Shown: positions 1 through 7,493, numbered from the stretch's first letter. The stretch is DNA of 11,737 bases from CAZXDS01 sp964639525 (GCA_964639525.1 CAZXDS010000106.1:1-11737), one strand, 5' to 3'. The notes: generated from the sequence alone by a model not told the origin. A program made the numbers and translations.

Positions 1-95
1 TTTGGAGATATCTCAGTCGCAAAAAACAAGCTCCTTCGATATGACAAAATAAATGGATTGTCATGTCGAACACGTTTTTCGTGAGACATCCCAAA
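1..95. repeat. Imperfect inverted repeat, intergenic
   Basis: The left arm (1-47) and right arm (58-95) are imperfect reverse complements around a short AT-rich centre. The inner ends pair as TTCGATATGACAA with TTGTCATGTCGAA (one mismatch). The outer ends pair as TTTGG-GATATCTCA with TGAGACATCCCAAA, with a few changes. From memory, the GAGAxxTCTCA / TTCGAxATGACA arms resemble a common dispersed intergenic repeat of Bacteroidota-type genomes; I could not check copy number. The repeat begins at the window edge and may extend further left. No coding frame is supported here. Confidence 0.6.
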
Positions 96-154
96 AAAAA
101 TATTTCCTCTTGATTTATAAATGAAAAAACAAAATTAAAAAAGTGTAAACATTG

Positions 155-174
155 CCGTTCGATTTATCGAACGG
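155..174 (-). terminator. Perfect 8-bp hairpin, possible weak terminator
   Basis: CCGTTCGA (155-162) and TCGAACGG (167-174) form a perfect stem around a TTTA loop. It lies about 175 bases downstream of the minus-strand sensor kinase gene and could end that transcript. Read on the minus strand, it is not followed at once by a clean T-run (CAATGTTTACAC comes before TTTTTT), so it is a weak terminator. It may instead be one unit of the adjacent repeat. Confidence 0.35.
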
Positions 175-183
175 ATAAAAAAA

Positions 184-248
184 CAGCACAATGGTAACAC
201 AAACAAAGCAAATCCAGCCAAAGCACCGTAGGCGCGGCATTGCGGTAA
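184..248 (-). repeat. Degenerate short hairpin repeat units
   Basis: On the minus strand, TTACCGCAATGCC (236-248) is followed by the near-palindrome GCGCCTACGGTGC (223-235), a 5-bp stem with one G-T pair and a TAC loop. About 51 bases on comes a related start, TTACCATTGTGC (186-197), and then the CCGTTCGA hairpin at 155-174. The arrangement resembles short repeats with a CCTACGG hairpin core that I recall from intergenic regions of Bacteroidota. The rest of 96-349 shows no gene: a 64-codon minus-strand frame at 135-329 runs through both hairpins and looks fortuitous. Confidence 0.4.
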
Positions 249-349
249 AACCGGCAAAAAGCAAAACCAACTAAGATTGTGTATATCTGCAGTTATAAAT
301 GGGAAAGCAGGTGTTTGCAATAGAGTCAAAACATAATCAAACCATTCTA

Positions 350-1615
350 CTAATCCGAAAACTTCACACTGACTATATGAAAACCGGCAATGAAATTATA
401 CTCAATATTAAAATCATTCATTTCGCATATTTTCTTAACGATTGAAAGTCCGAGTCCCGGCGAATCGGATGTTTGGTTATCTTTTTTAAATCTCTCAAAA
501 AGTTTTTCGATTAAAACTTGCGGCGGTTTTCCTGTATTCTTAATCGTAAGTTTTTCCCGTGTTAATTCAATTGAGATTTCGCCGTTTTCCAAATTATGCT
601 TGATTGCATTAACTAATAAATTAGATATCAGGGCATCTGCAATAAACGGATTTATTTGAACGAGTACGCCTTCTCCAATATCGGAACGGACTTGCAATGA
701 TTTTGATTCAATCAGCTCTTTAAGATTATCCAACTGCCGGATAATTAATTGCGAAATATTCACATCTTCTTTTTGCGTAAATTCTTGATTCTCAATTTTG
801 GTTAAAAGGTTTAACGATTGATTAAGCTTTGAAAGCCGGTTCACGGCATCATAAAGAGAACGAATTGAGTTAAATTGATTTTCATTTAACGAAGAATCCT
901 GAATCATTACATCTAACTTTGAACGGATTATCGCGAGCGGTGTCTGCATTTCGTGTGACGCATTTTCACTAAATTCCTTCAAATTATTAAAATCGTTTCT
1001 CATTTTTTCAGTCAGTTCTTCCAAAGATTCGTTTAGTTTGTTAAATTCATCAATACCGGAATGATTGAAAATAATTTTTTCTTTTTGTGCCAAATTAAAG
1101 ATTGAAAGTTTGTGCAGCGTTTCATAAAACGGTTTCCACCATTTCTTTTCGGCGAAATAGTTGATAAGATTAAGCGATAAGAATATTAAGAAAAATACAA
1201 GACCCAACAATACGGTTATTCCGGTAATTAAATCTTCTCTTTCTATTAAAGAGCGGCGTAGAATAATAACATAGTTTTTCCCGTCAATAATTTTAGATAA
1301 TTTTATTTGCCGGAATGGAACACCTTCGTCTTCTTCTCCTACAAACACTAATGTATCGCTTAAAGTTTGTACGATATTCCTGCCGGCATCAATGTTGTGT
1401 ATTTCGAGTCTGTAGGAATGATTTCCCAATATGTTACCGGGGTTTTCGATATGCTGCAGCTGAGTAATCAAATTATTTTTTTCAGCTTCAAGGGTTTCGT
1501 CCACTTCTTCCAAAACTAAATTTTTTATTACCAAATACGAGACTATACTGCTTAATAAAAAAATTATTAACGAAACGCTGAAAAAGTAAATGCCGATTTT
1601 TCTTTGTAATTTCAT
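350..1615 (-). CDS. Two-component sensor histidine kinase
   Basis: This is a 421-residue inner-membrane kinase that should phosphorylate the response regulator encoded just upstream. There is a membrane segment at about residues 9-31, a periplasmic sensor region of about 95 residues, and a second membrane segment at about 131-153. A degenerate linker follows, then the HisKA H-box with SHEMQTPLA (phospho-acceptor His221). The ATP-binding domain has the N-box NLLVNAIKHN (332-341), the G1 position NTG (360-362), the F-box LFERF (372-376) and the G2 box GLGLS (387-391). G1 has Asn where the classical motif has Asp, a variant I recall in Bacteroidota kinases, so loss of activity is not implied. 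The start codon overlaps the stop of the regulator gene by one base (TAATG), which implies translational coupling. There is no Shine-Dalgarno sequence. The signal sensed is unknown. Confidence 0.93.
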   Translation of the reverse strand: MKLQRKIGIYFFSVSLIIFLLSSIVSYLVIKNLVLEEVDETLEAEKNNLITQLQHIENPGNILGNHSYRLEIHNIDAGRNIVQTLSDTLVFVGEEDEGVPFRQIKLSKIIDGKNYVIILRRSLIEREDLITGITVLLGLVFFLIFLSLNLINYFAEKKWWKPFYETLHKLSIFNLAQKEKIIFNHSGIDEFNKLNESLEELTEKMRNDFNNLKEFSENASHEMQTPLAIIRSKLDVMIQDSSLNENQFNSIRSLYDAVNRLSKLNQSLNLLTKIENQEFTQKEDVNISQLIIRQLDNLKELIESKSLQVRSDIGEGVLVQINPFIADALISNLLVNAIKHNLENGEISIELTREKLTIKNTGKPPQVLIEKLFERFKKDNQTSDSPGLGLSIVKKICEMNDFNIEYNFIAGFHIVSVKFSD

Positions 1616-2289
1616 TATGCTGTAAACTTATACCCGATTGAATAAACAGTTTTAATTCTATCTTTCCCGCCGGCGGCAACTATTTTTTTTCGAAGATTTT
1701 TCACGTGTGTGTAAATAAAGTTAAATGAATCCATCATATCCGCTTGGTCACCGACCAAATTTTCGGCAATTGCTTCACGTGTGAGAACGCGATTTTTATT
1801 CCCCATAAAATAGAGCAGAAGTTCATATTCCTTAACGGTTAAATTGATTTCAACATCATTTATATAAACTTGTCTTTCATCAAGCTGAATTTTAATGTCG
1901 TCAAAAACAATAGTATTTTCACCGTTAAAATTTCGCCTTCGGATTATAGATTTTATTCTTGCACTCAATTCGGAAAGGTGAAACGGTTTTGTTAAATAAT
2001 CATCTGCACCGAGTTTAAGACCTTTAATTCTGTCGTCCAAAGCATTTTTTGCCGACGCAATAATAATTCCGGTATCTGAGTGTTTATTCTTTAAATGCTT
2101 TACTAATTGTAGTCCGTTTCCGTCCGGTAGCATAATATCTACTACGGCACAATCATAATTGTAAAGCTCAAGTTTTTCCAATGCCTTTTCAAATGTACCG
2201 GCAATTTCGCATAAAAAATCATCTTGTATAAGATAATCTTTTATTGATTCGGCTAATTCTTTTTCGTCTTCAATTATTAATAATTTCAT
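1615..2289 (-). CDS. OmpR/PhoB-family response regulator
   Basis: This 224-residue cytoplasmic transcription factor is paired with the downstream kinase. The receiver domain (1-118) has the acidic pocket E7-D8-E9, the phospho-acceptor Asp51 in VVDIMLP, the switch residue Ser79 and the conserved Lys101 in LTKPF. The C-terminal winged-helix DNA-binding domain (about 125-222) carries the expected LTVKEYELL and the HVKNLRKKI recognition-helix region, and ends in TVYSIGYKF. Length and domain order are normal for the family. The ATG has no Shine-Dalgarno sequence but has an A-rich leader (TTAGCAAA), as is common in Bacteroidota. A gap of 280 bases separates it from the PAP2 gene upstream on the same strand, so it may have its own promoter. 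Target genes are not visible; the neighbouring phosphatase is the obvious candidate by position only. Confidence 0.94.
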   Translation of the reverse strand: MKLLIIEDEKELAESIKDYLIQDDFLCEIAGTFEKALEKLELYNYDCAVVDIMLPDGNGLQLVKHLKNKHSDTGIIIASAKNALDDRIKGLKLGADDYLTKPFHLSELSARIKSIIRRRNFNGENTIVFDDIKIQLDERQVYINDVEINLTVKEYELLLYFMGNKNRVLTREAIAENLVGDQADMMDSFNFIYTHVKNLRKKIVAAGGKDRIKTVYSIGYKFTA

Positions 2290-2569
2290 TTTGCTAAAAT
2301 AAGGTAATTTGATAACTTAACTTACTATTGTATTTTGAAGCAATTTTGTAGAGCGAGTGTAATAATATCGGGAGCATTTATTTCGGCTGACTTTTATATA
2401 ACTCATTACATTCACCAACAAACGAGAAAATATGCGATAAATTACAAAGAATAAGTGAAAGAAACACTACGGAGGTCTCAAATTTTTCTACCTGATTAAA
2501 AATATTTTGTACGGAAGTGTTGCAAATATTAAATATAAAATTGTAACAGTATTTTATAATATCCATAAG
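2290..2569. other. Intergenic region upstream of the response regulator
   Basis: These 280 AT-rich bases separate the PAP2 gene from the regulator gene, both on the minus strand. I see no RNA gene, strong hairpin or recognisable promoter. A 62-codon minus-strand frame (2378-2566) begins 3 bases after the PAP2 stop. It has no Shine-Dalgarno sequence, no recognisable domain and an ordinary non-coding look, so it is not called as a gene. The regulator-kinase promoter presumably lies here. Confidence 0.4.
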
Positions 2570-3454
2570 TTAAAATTCTGCATTAAAGGATACTCCAAGT
2601 CCACTTCCAACAATAGTTGGGGAAATACTATAATTAAATGCAGATGTATTATTTACATTTCTTTTATCATGAAGGTTTACAAAGTATTTCCCTATTGCAA
2701 TACCCATGGCGGCGGCAAGAAAAGTATCGGAGAACCAATGGTTGTCCGTATAAATTCTTTGATATGCAGTTAATGCCGCAAGTCCGTACAGTGCAGCCGA
2801 AGCATAAATATTGCCGATTCTTTCTGCAAGAACCGTTGATGTTGTAAACGCAATAATAACATGACCGGAGGGAAACGAATTAAAATCATTATTGGTTTTG
2901 AAAAAATTAAATTTGTGCGAACCTTCTTCCAAATAAGGTCTGCTTCTGCCGAAAATTACTTTTAATGCAGTAACTGTAATTCCCGCTGCTGCAAGAGATT
3001 CAAATAAAATTTGTCCGGTTGATTTTATCTCATAGTTATCCGCAAAAAATCCAAAACCGTACAAAGCTACGGCAAATCCGGCGGGGATTATTCCTTTGCC
3101 GTAATTATCGCCTATTTTTACAAAACTATCCTGGAAAGGGGAATGTATTTTTTTAACCGAACTCCGCACTGAATTATCAATAAAAAATAATCCTCCTGTT
3201 ATTGCCGTAGCAGCTCCGATTTTTAACCAAGTATTTTCACTGTAATGCAGTGGGGAAGTGAAAAAGTTTTCAAAATCATTAATCCCGTTTCCGGCATCAT
3301 CCCAAAAATTAAAATTAGAAGTTTTGGAATTATAATTATTTGAAGCAGCATATTCTGAAAATAATTTGTTCGTCTGACCTAATAAATTAAATTGAAAAGA
3401 AAAGATAAATAAGATGAATAAAAGTGAATGCGGCAGTGTATGTTTTTTGAGCAT
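2570..3454 (-). CDS. PAP2-family phosphatase, exported or membrane-bound
   Basis: This 294-residue protein belongs to the PAP2 (type 2 phosphatidic acid phosphatase) superfamily. Members remove phosphate from lipids such as phosphatidylglycerol phosphate, undecaprenyl pyrophosphate or lipid A on the outer face of the inner membrane. All three catalytic motifs are visible: KX6RP as Lys165 to Arg172-Pro173, PSGH at 195-198, and RX5HX3D as Arg233, His239 and Asp243. The N-terminus (about 1-27) is a signal peptide or signal anchor. Hydrophobic stretches at about 78-93, 123-138, 150-166, 198-222 and 244-260 fit membrane helices. The tail after about 262 ends GLGVSFNAEF, which resembles a beta-strand with terminal Phe. 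The gene lies on the same strand as, and upstream of, a two-component pair, suggesting an envelope-lipid role. Substrate cannot be told from sequence. Confidence 0.9.
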   Translation of the reverse strand: MLKKHTLPHSLLFILFIFSFQFNLLGQTNKLFSEYAASNNYNSKTSNFNFWDDAGNGINDFENFFTSPLHYSENTWLKIGAATAITGGLFFIDNSVRSSVKKIHSPFQDSFVKIGDNYGKGIIPAGFAVALYGFGFFADNYEIKSTGQILFESLAAAGITVTALKVIFGRSRPYLEEGSHKFNFFKTNNDFNSFPSGHVIIAFTTSTVLAERIGNIYASAALYGLAALTAYQRIYTDNHWFSDTFLAAAMGIAIGKYFVNLHDKRNVNNTSAFNYSISPTIVGSGLGVSFNAEF

Positions 3455-3589
3455 AGTATATTTTTGTTGATTATGAAAAATTAAAACAGAAAGATAAAGA
3501 AGTTTTAATAATCAATTTTGTAAGATTGATGCTATTTCCAATTATATTTTTAAAATAAATTTATTTGATATTGAATAATTAATATACTA

Positions 3590-3614
3590 ATATGATATTA
3601 TGATGATATCATAT
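3590..3614. promoter_or_regulatory. Perfect inverted repeat, candidate operator of the SPFH gene
   Basis: ATATGATAT (3590-3598) and ATATCATAT (3606-3614) are perfect reverse complements separated by 7 bases. The spacer TATGATG adds a direct copy of TATGAT (3591-3596 and 3599-3604). The centre lies about 39 bases upstream of the SPFH start codon, and the site lies within the divergent region (3455-3640) shared with the PAP2 gene. Placement fits an operator. AT-rich palindromes also arise by chance, so the call is tentative. Confidence 0.35.
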
Positions 3615-3628
3615 ACTTGTTATATTCA

Positions 3629-3635
3629 AAAGGAG
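3629..3635 (+). promoter_or_regulatory. Ribosome binding site that fixes the SPFH start
   Basis: AAAGGAG ends five bases before the ATG at 3641. This favours that ATG over the in-frame TTG at 3617, which has no Shine-Dalgarno sequence and would put its first codons over this site. Confidence 0.75.
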
Positions 3636-3640
3636 ATGTT

Positions 3641-4528
3641 ATGAAAAAAGAAATATTAAAACCGCAATTTGACGGTTGGAAAGTTTTAACCGGTCATGCA
3701 ATTATATCATTAATATCAATAGGAATATTAATATCAGGTATTGTTGTTAGAGGTAATCATATTTTATTTTCGGGTGGATATGCAATTGGCATTGGAATTG
3801 TCCTAATTCTTTTTTGTATTGCAATAGGATTCGGATATTTTACATTAGAACCGAATGAGGCAGCAGTTTTATTGTTGTTCGGGAAATATGTCGGAACAGA
3901 AAAAACATCAGGGTTTCGATGGGCGCATCCGTTTTATTTAAAGAAAAAAGTCTCGTTAAGAGCACGTAATTTTGACAGTGAAAAACTAAAGGTAAATGAT
4001 AAAAAGGGGAATCCGATTGAGATTTCGTGTGTAGTGGTTTGGAAAGTTGAAGATACGGCGGAGGCTGAATTTGAAGTTAATGATTTCACAAGTTATGTTC
4101 ATATGCAGTCGGAATCGGCTTTACGCCATCTTGCAATGGCATATTCTTATGATGATACTGACGGTGAAGAAATAAGCCTGCGTTCTTCGATAGACGAAGT
4201 TTCGGAAAGATTAAAAAACGAAATTGAGCAAAGAGTTGCCGGAGCAGGTGTAAATATAATAGAAACCCGAATAAATCATTTGGCTTACGCTCCCGAAATT
4301 GCACATGCTATGCTGCAACGCCAGCAGGCTGAAGCAATAATTGCTGCAAGAACAAAAATAGTTGACGGTGCGGTCGGCATGGTGGAAATGGCATTGAGCA
4401 GATTAAAAAAAGAAGGCGTTATTGATTTGGACGAAGAACGAAAGGCTGCTTTGGTGGGGAATTTAATGCTTGTCCTTTGTTCCGATAAAGATGCACAACC
4501 AATTATAAATGCAGGAAGTTTGTACTGA
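3641..4528 (+). CDS. SPFH/band-7 domain membrane protein
   Basis: This 295-residue protein is of the SPFH (stomatin/prohibitin/flotillin/HflKC) superfamily, whose members oligomerise on membranes and organise microdomains or modulate proteases. Two membrane helices lie near the N-terminus (about 17-37 and 44-66). The SPFH domain follows, from FTLEPNEAAVLLLFGKYVGT (69-88) through NPIEISCVVVWKVED to a charged helical region containing LAYAPEIAHAMLQRQQAEA, the helix typical of stomatin-like proteins. The C-terminal region is short and lacks the long coiled coil of flotillins. The start at 3641 is chosen by its strong Shine-Dalgarno sequence. A small gene begins two bases after the stop (MAQKKS...), so the two are probably co-transcribed and translationally coupled. 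I assign it to the SPFH family with high confidence, but its function is not known. Confidence 0.9.
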   Translation: MKKEILKPQFDGWKVLTGHAIISLISIGILISGIVVRGNHILFSGGYAIGIGIVLILFCIAIGFGYFTLEPNEAAVLLLFGKYVGTEKTSGFRWAHPFYLKKKVSLRARNFDSEKLKVNDKKGNPIEISCVVVWKVEDTAEAEFEVNDFTSYVHMQSESALRHLAMAYSYDDTDGEEISLRSSIDEVSERLKNEIEQRVAGAGVNIIETRINHLAYAPEIAHAMLQRQQAEAIIAARTKIVDGAVGMVEMALSRLKKEGVIDLDEERKAALVGNLMLVLCSDKDAQPIINAGSLY

Positions 4529-4530
4529 TA

Positions 4531-4547
4531 ATGGCACAGAAAAAATC
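4531..4547 (+). CDS. Start of a small gene cut by the assembly gap, possible Arc-type DNA-binding protein
   Basis: Two bases after the SPFH stop, ATG opens a frame reading M-A-Q-K-K-S before the run of N. Ser is certain because TCN always encodes Ser. A weak AGGAAG lies 12 bases upstream. From family knowledge, this type of SPFH gene is often followed by a small Arc/ribbon-helix-helix protein of about 50-60 residues whose N-terminus reads very like MAQKKS; that recollection is the only basis for the functional guess. If it is right, nearly the whole gene lies in the gap. It could also be an unrelated short gene or a chance ATG. Confidence 0.5.
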
Positions 4548-4647
4548 NNNNNNNNNNNNNNNNNNNNNNNNNNNNNNNNNNNNNNNNNNNNNNNNNNNNN
4601 NNNNNNNNNNNNNNNNNNNNNNNNNNNNNNNNNNNNNNNNNNNNNNN
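4548..4647. other. Assembly gap of exactly 100 N
   Basis: The run is exactly 100 N, the usual placeholder for a scaffold gap of unknown size. It cuts a small plus-strand gene and the 3' end of hutI, and should also hold any terminator between these convergent genes. Any reading frame that crosses it is artificial. Confidence 0.95.
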
Positions 4648-5840
4648 TTCTTGCCTACGCTGTAAACAATATCAGCGTAGTTGTCAGTATTGAAAATTGA
4701 CAGATCCGCTTGTTTGCCTATTTCAATACTGCCGACTTGTTCTTGCACATCCAACGCTTTTGCTGAGTTAATTGTTACGGCAGAAATTGTTTCTTCGATG
4801 CTCATTTTCATTTTAAGAGCTGCAAGAGACATTACTAAATTTAATTCTGCAATGTGCGAAGAGCCGGGATTGTAATCCGTAGCAAGAGCAACGATGGCGT
4901 TATTATCAATTAATTGGCGTGCCGGAGCATAATCATAATCAAGAAAAAACGATACTCCCGGAAGCAGCACCGCAACTGTATTGGAATTTCCCAATTTTGA
5001 AATGTCCTTACCTTTTATAACTTCAAGATGATCAGCACTTATTGCTTCCAAATTAAGCGCAACATCAAGTCCGCCGATGGAATTAAATTGATCAGTATGC
5101 AGCTTTAATTTTAATCCCGAATCTTTTGCTTTATTAAAAACAGTTTCAACTTCCTTTGCCGTAAATGCCGTTGACTCGCAAAATGCATCGCAAAATATTG
5201 CTAATTTATTCTCGGCAATGTATGGAATAAGTTCATCAACAATTATTTCTAAATATTTTTGCCGGTCATTTTTATATTCGGGTGGATATGTATGAGCACC
5301 GAGAAAAGTAGCAATAATATCAATTTGATAATTAGAGTTTAAGTAATCAATAACTTGAAGCAGTTTAATTTCATCGTAAAAACTTAAACCATATCCGCTT
5401 TTAATTTCTAAAGTTGTAATTCCTTGAGAAATAAAATAATCAATTCGAGGTTTAATAATCTCAACTAATGTTTCAAAAGAAGATTCTCGAACGGCTTTTA
5501 CAGTAGCATTAATTCCGCCGCCTTGCCTTGCAATTTCTTCATAATGAACGCCGGCGAGTTTTGAACGGAATTCTTCAGAACGATTTCCGGCAAATGCGGT
5601 ATGTGTGTGGCATTCAACCAAACCGGGTAAAACAATTTTATTTTGAGCATCAATTATTACATCGTAATTTAAACCGGCAGTAGAGCTATTCGGAACAATA
5701 TCTTTAATCAAATCATTTTCAATAATAATTGAATGAGCCTCCAAGACTGCAATATCTGACATTTCAGAGCCGCGTTTGAAATTGTTTCCTTTTGAATTGA
5801 CTGTTACAATTTGTTCCGGATTTTTAATCAGGGTTATCAT
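4648..5840 (-). CDS. hutI: Imidazolonepropionase, C-terminus lost in gap
   Basis: HutI is a cytoplasmic amidohydrolase that converts 4-imidazolone-5-propanoate to N-formimidoyl-L-glutamate, the third step of histidine degradation. The visible 397 residues carry the metal-binding HxH in ECHTHTAFAGN (His78, His80), KSGYGL (148-152), LGAHTYPPEY (His183), LHTDQF (metal ligand His248), SADHLE (His271) and the late Asp322 in ATDYNPGSS. Family members run to about 400-420 residues, so roughly 10-20 C-terminal residues and the stop lie in the gap. The ATG at 5840 has no Shine-Dalgarno sequence. No other hut genes are in the window. It is divergent from glgA and convergent with the SPFH gene, so it appears to be a stand-alone unit here. 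Confidence 0.95.
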
Positions 5841-5954
5841 ATATCAAAAATAATTTATTTAAATTTGTAATATAAAAAGAAGCGGCTTAGTTATTCGTAT
5901 TATGTTATTCACTACAGTAACCATTTGCATGGACTTACATTGTCATTCAAAACA

Positions 5955-5962
5955 TAATTTTG
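5955..5962 (+). promoter_or_regulatory. Candidate Bacteroidota-type -7 element upstream of glgA
   Basis: TAATTTTG matches the TAnnTTTG consensus known for the Bacteroidota housekeeping sigma factor and lies 38-45 bases before the glgA start. The nearest TTTG (5924-5927) is 27 bases upstream, too far for the usual spacing of about 19, so the call is weak. It lies in the 159-base region between the divergent hutI and glgA genes, which must hold promoters for both. Confidence 0.3.
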
Positions 5963-5999
5963 TAAATTACGATATTAAAAATAAAAGGACAAGTTAAAA

Positions 6000-7493
6000 A
6001 TGCCACCTGCAAAAAATTTAAAAATTCTGTTCGTTACTTCTGAAGTTGTTCCTTTTGTAAAAACGGGAGGACTTGCGGATGTTTCTTCAGCACTTCCACA
6101 AAAATTAATGGAACTAGGACATCAAGTTAGGCTTGTTGTCCCTAAGTATGGCGCAATTGATGAACGCAAATATAAAATTCATGAAGTTGTAAGATTGAAA
6201 GATTTAACAACCGAAATTGGCAAGAAAGAAGTTACTTACTCATTACGTTCTTCATTTCTTATTGGTGCTAAATCAAGAGTACAAATTTATTTTTTGGATA
6301 ATGAAGATTACTTTGCCAACAGGCACAGTCTTTATTCCGACCCGCTTAGCGGTAAAGATTTCCCTGACAATGATGAAAGATTTATTTTGTTGGCAAAATC
6401 TGTTTTTGAACTTATAAAAAAATTAGGTTGGATTCCGGATGTTATTCATTGCAATGACTGGCAAACAGCATTGATTCCTGCATATCTTAAAACCGTATTT
6501 AAGGATGATCCGACATTTGCCGGTATTAAAACGTTATTCACAATTCATAACTTAGCATTCCAAGGTATATTTCCTAAAAAGAATTTTGCAAAATTAGGTT
6601 TACCCGAAGAATTGAATTCCGAAAAGGGCGTAATTCACAAGGGGAAAATTAACTTTTTAAAAACCGGTTTAATCTTTGCTGATACGATTAGTACCGTTAG
6701 TCCGACATACTCAAAGGAGATTTGCAAAAACGATGAATTCGGACTCGGTGTACAAAAAGTTCTGTGTAAAAGGAAAAATGATTTGTTTGGTATTATTAAT
6801 GGAATAGACGACAAAATATGGAACCCGGAAAAAGATAAAATAATTGCAAAAAAATACACTGTTAAAAATATTAATGATAAAAAACTTAATAAAATTGCTC
6901 TCTCTGAAAAATTTGGTTTTCAATATGAAGAAAATGTACCGATTATTGGAATGATATCAAGATTATTTGATGAAAAGGGTTTTGACTTATTTAAAAAATC
7001 ATTTGCTGAATTTATGAAATTAAATATTCACTTTATTCTTCTTGGTACGGGTGATAAAAAATATCAAAACTTTTTTGAAAATGCCCAGTTAAAATACAGC
7101 AATAAATTTTCATCATATCTTGGGTTTGATGATAGACTTGCACATTTAATTGAAGCAGGCTCGGATATATATTTAATGCCTTCAAAATTTGAACCCTGCG
7201 GTTTGAATCAAATGTATAGTTTGGTTTATGGAACTGTTCCGATTGTAAGAGAAACAGGCGGACTTGCAGATACGGTTATTAAATACGATGCAAAAACGGG
7301 TAAGGGGAATGGTTTTGTTTTTAAGAAATATGATACTGCTGCTTTAATTGCAGAAGTTAAAAAAGCAATTAAAATTTATTCTACCGACCCAAAAACCTGG
7401 CTAAAAATTCAAAAGAACGGAATGAAAATGAATTTCAGTTGGATGAGTTCTGCTAAAAATTACGTATCTCTTTATAAAAAGGTTATTAAATAA
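6000..7493 (+). CDS. glgA: Glycogen/starch synthase (GT5)
   Basis: GlgA transfers glucose from ADP-glucose (UDP-glucose in some lineages) to the non-reducing end of an alpha-1,4-glucan in the cytoplasm. The 497-residue length is normal. The N-terminal Rossmann domain has the ADP-glucose motif KTGGLADV (21-28), DVIHCNDWQTALIP (147-160) and FTIHNLAFQG (180-189). The C-terminal Rossmann domain starts near INGIDDKIWNP (266-276) and has ISRLFDEKG (Arg321, Lys326). It also has the catalytic-site segment FEPCGLNQMYSL (397-408; Glu398), followed by RETGGLADTV. AAGGA lies 10 bases before the ATG. It is the first gene of a plus-strand run of five; the next starts 8 bases after its stop. No other glycogen genes are in the window. 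Confidence 0.96.
   Translation: MPPAKNLKILFVTSEVVPFVKTGGLADVSSALPQKLMELGHQVRLVVPKYGAIDERKYKIHEVVRLKDLTTEIGKKEVTYSLRSSFLIGAKSRVQIYFLDNEDYFANRHSLYSDPLSGKDFPDNDERFILLAKSVFELIKKLGWIPDVIHCNDWQTALIPAYLKTVFKDDPTFAGIKTLFTIHNLAFQGIFPKKNFAKLGLPEELNSEKGVIHKGKINFLKTGLIFADTISTVSPTYSKEICKNDEFGLGVQKVLCKRKNDLFGIINGIDDKIWNPEKDKIIAKKYTVKNINDKKLNKIALSEKFGFQYEENVPIIGMISRLFDEKGFDLFKKSFAEFMKLNIHFILLGTGDKKYQNFFENAQLKYSNKFSSYLGFDDRLAHLIEAGSDIYLMPSKFEPCGLNQMYSLVYGTVPIVRETGGLADTVIKYDAKTGKGNGFVFKKYDTAALIAEVKKAIKIYSTDPKTWLKIQKNGMKMNFSWMSSAKNYVSLYKKVIK

Noticed and set aside
135..329. 64-codon minus-strand frame downstream of the sensor kinase
   Set aside because: It runs through the repeat units and the perfect hairpin at 155-174, has no Shine-Dalgarno sequence and encodes a Cys/Phe-rich sequence with no recognisable domain.
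533..541. Asp-to-Asn change in the kinase G1 box as a sign of a dead kinase
   Set aside because: The NTG form is frequent in Bacteroidota-type kinases, as far as I recall, and the H, N, F and G2 boxes are intact.
1490..1679. Short overlapping frames inside the kinase, regulator, glgA and other genes
   Set aside because: They lie within well-supported genes in other frames and show no domain of their own.
2378..2566. 62-codon minus-strand frame just after the PAP2 gene
   Set aside because: No ribosome binding site, no recognisable domain and unremarkable AT-rich composition. Its position right after a stop is the only point in favour.
3617..3640. Upstream TTG start for the SPFH gene
   Set aside because: The ATG at 3641 has a strong Shine-Dalgarno sequence at five bases, while the TTG has none and its codons cover that site.
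4503..4647. Extension of the hutI frame through the N run into the SPFH gene region
   Set aside because: The extension exists only because N codons are not read as stops. Beyond the gap it is the antisense of the SPFH gene end and does not resemble a HutI C-terminus.
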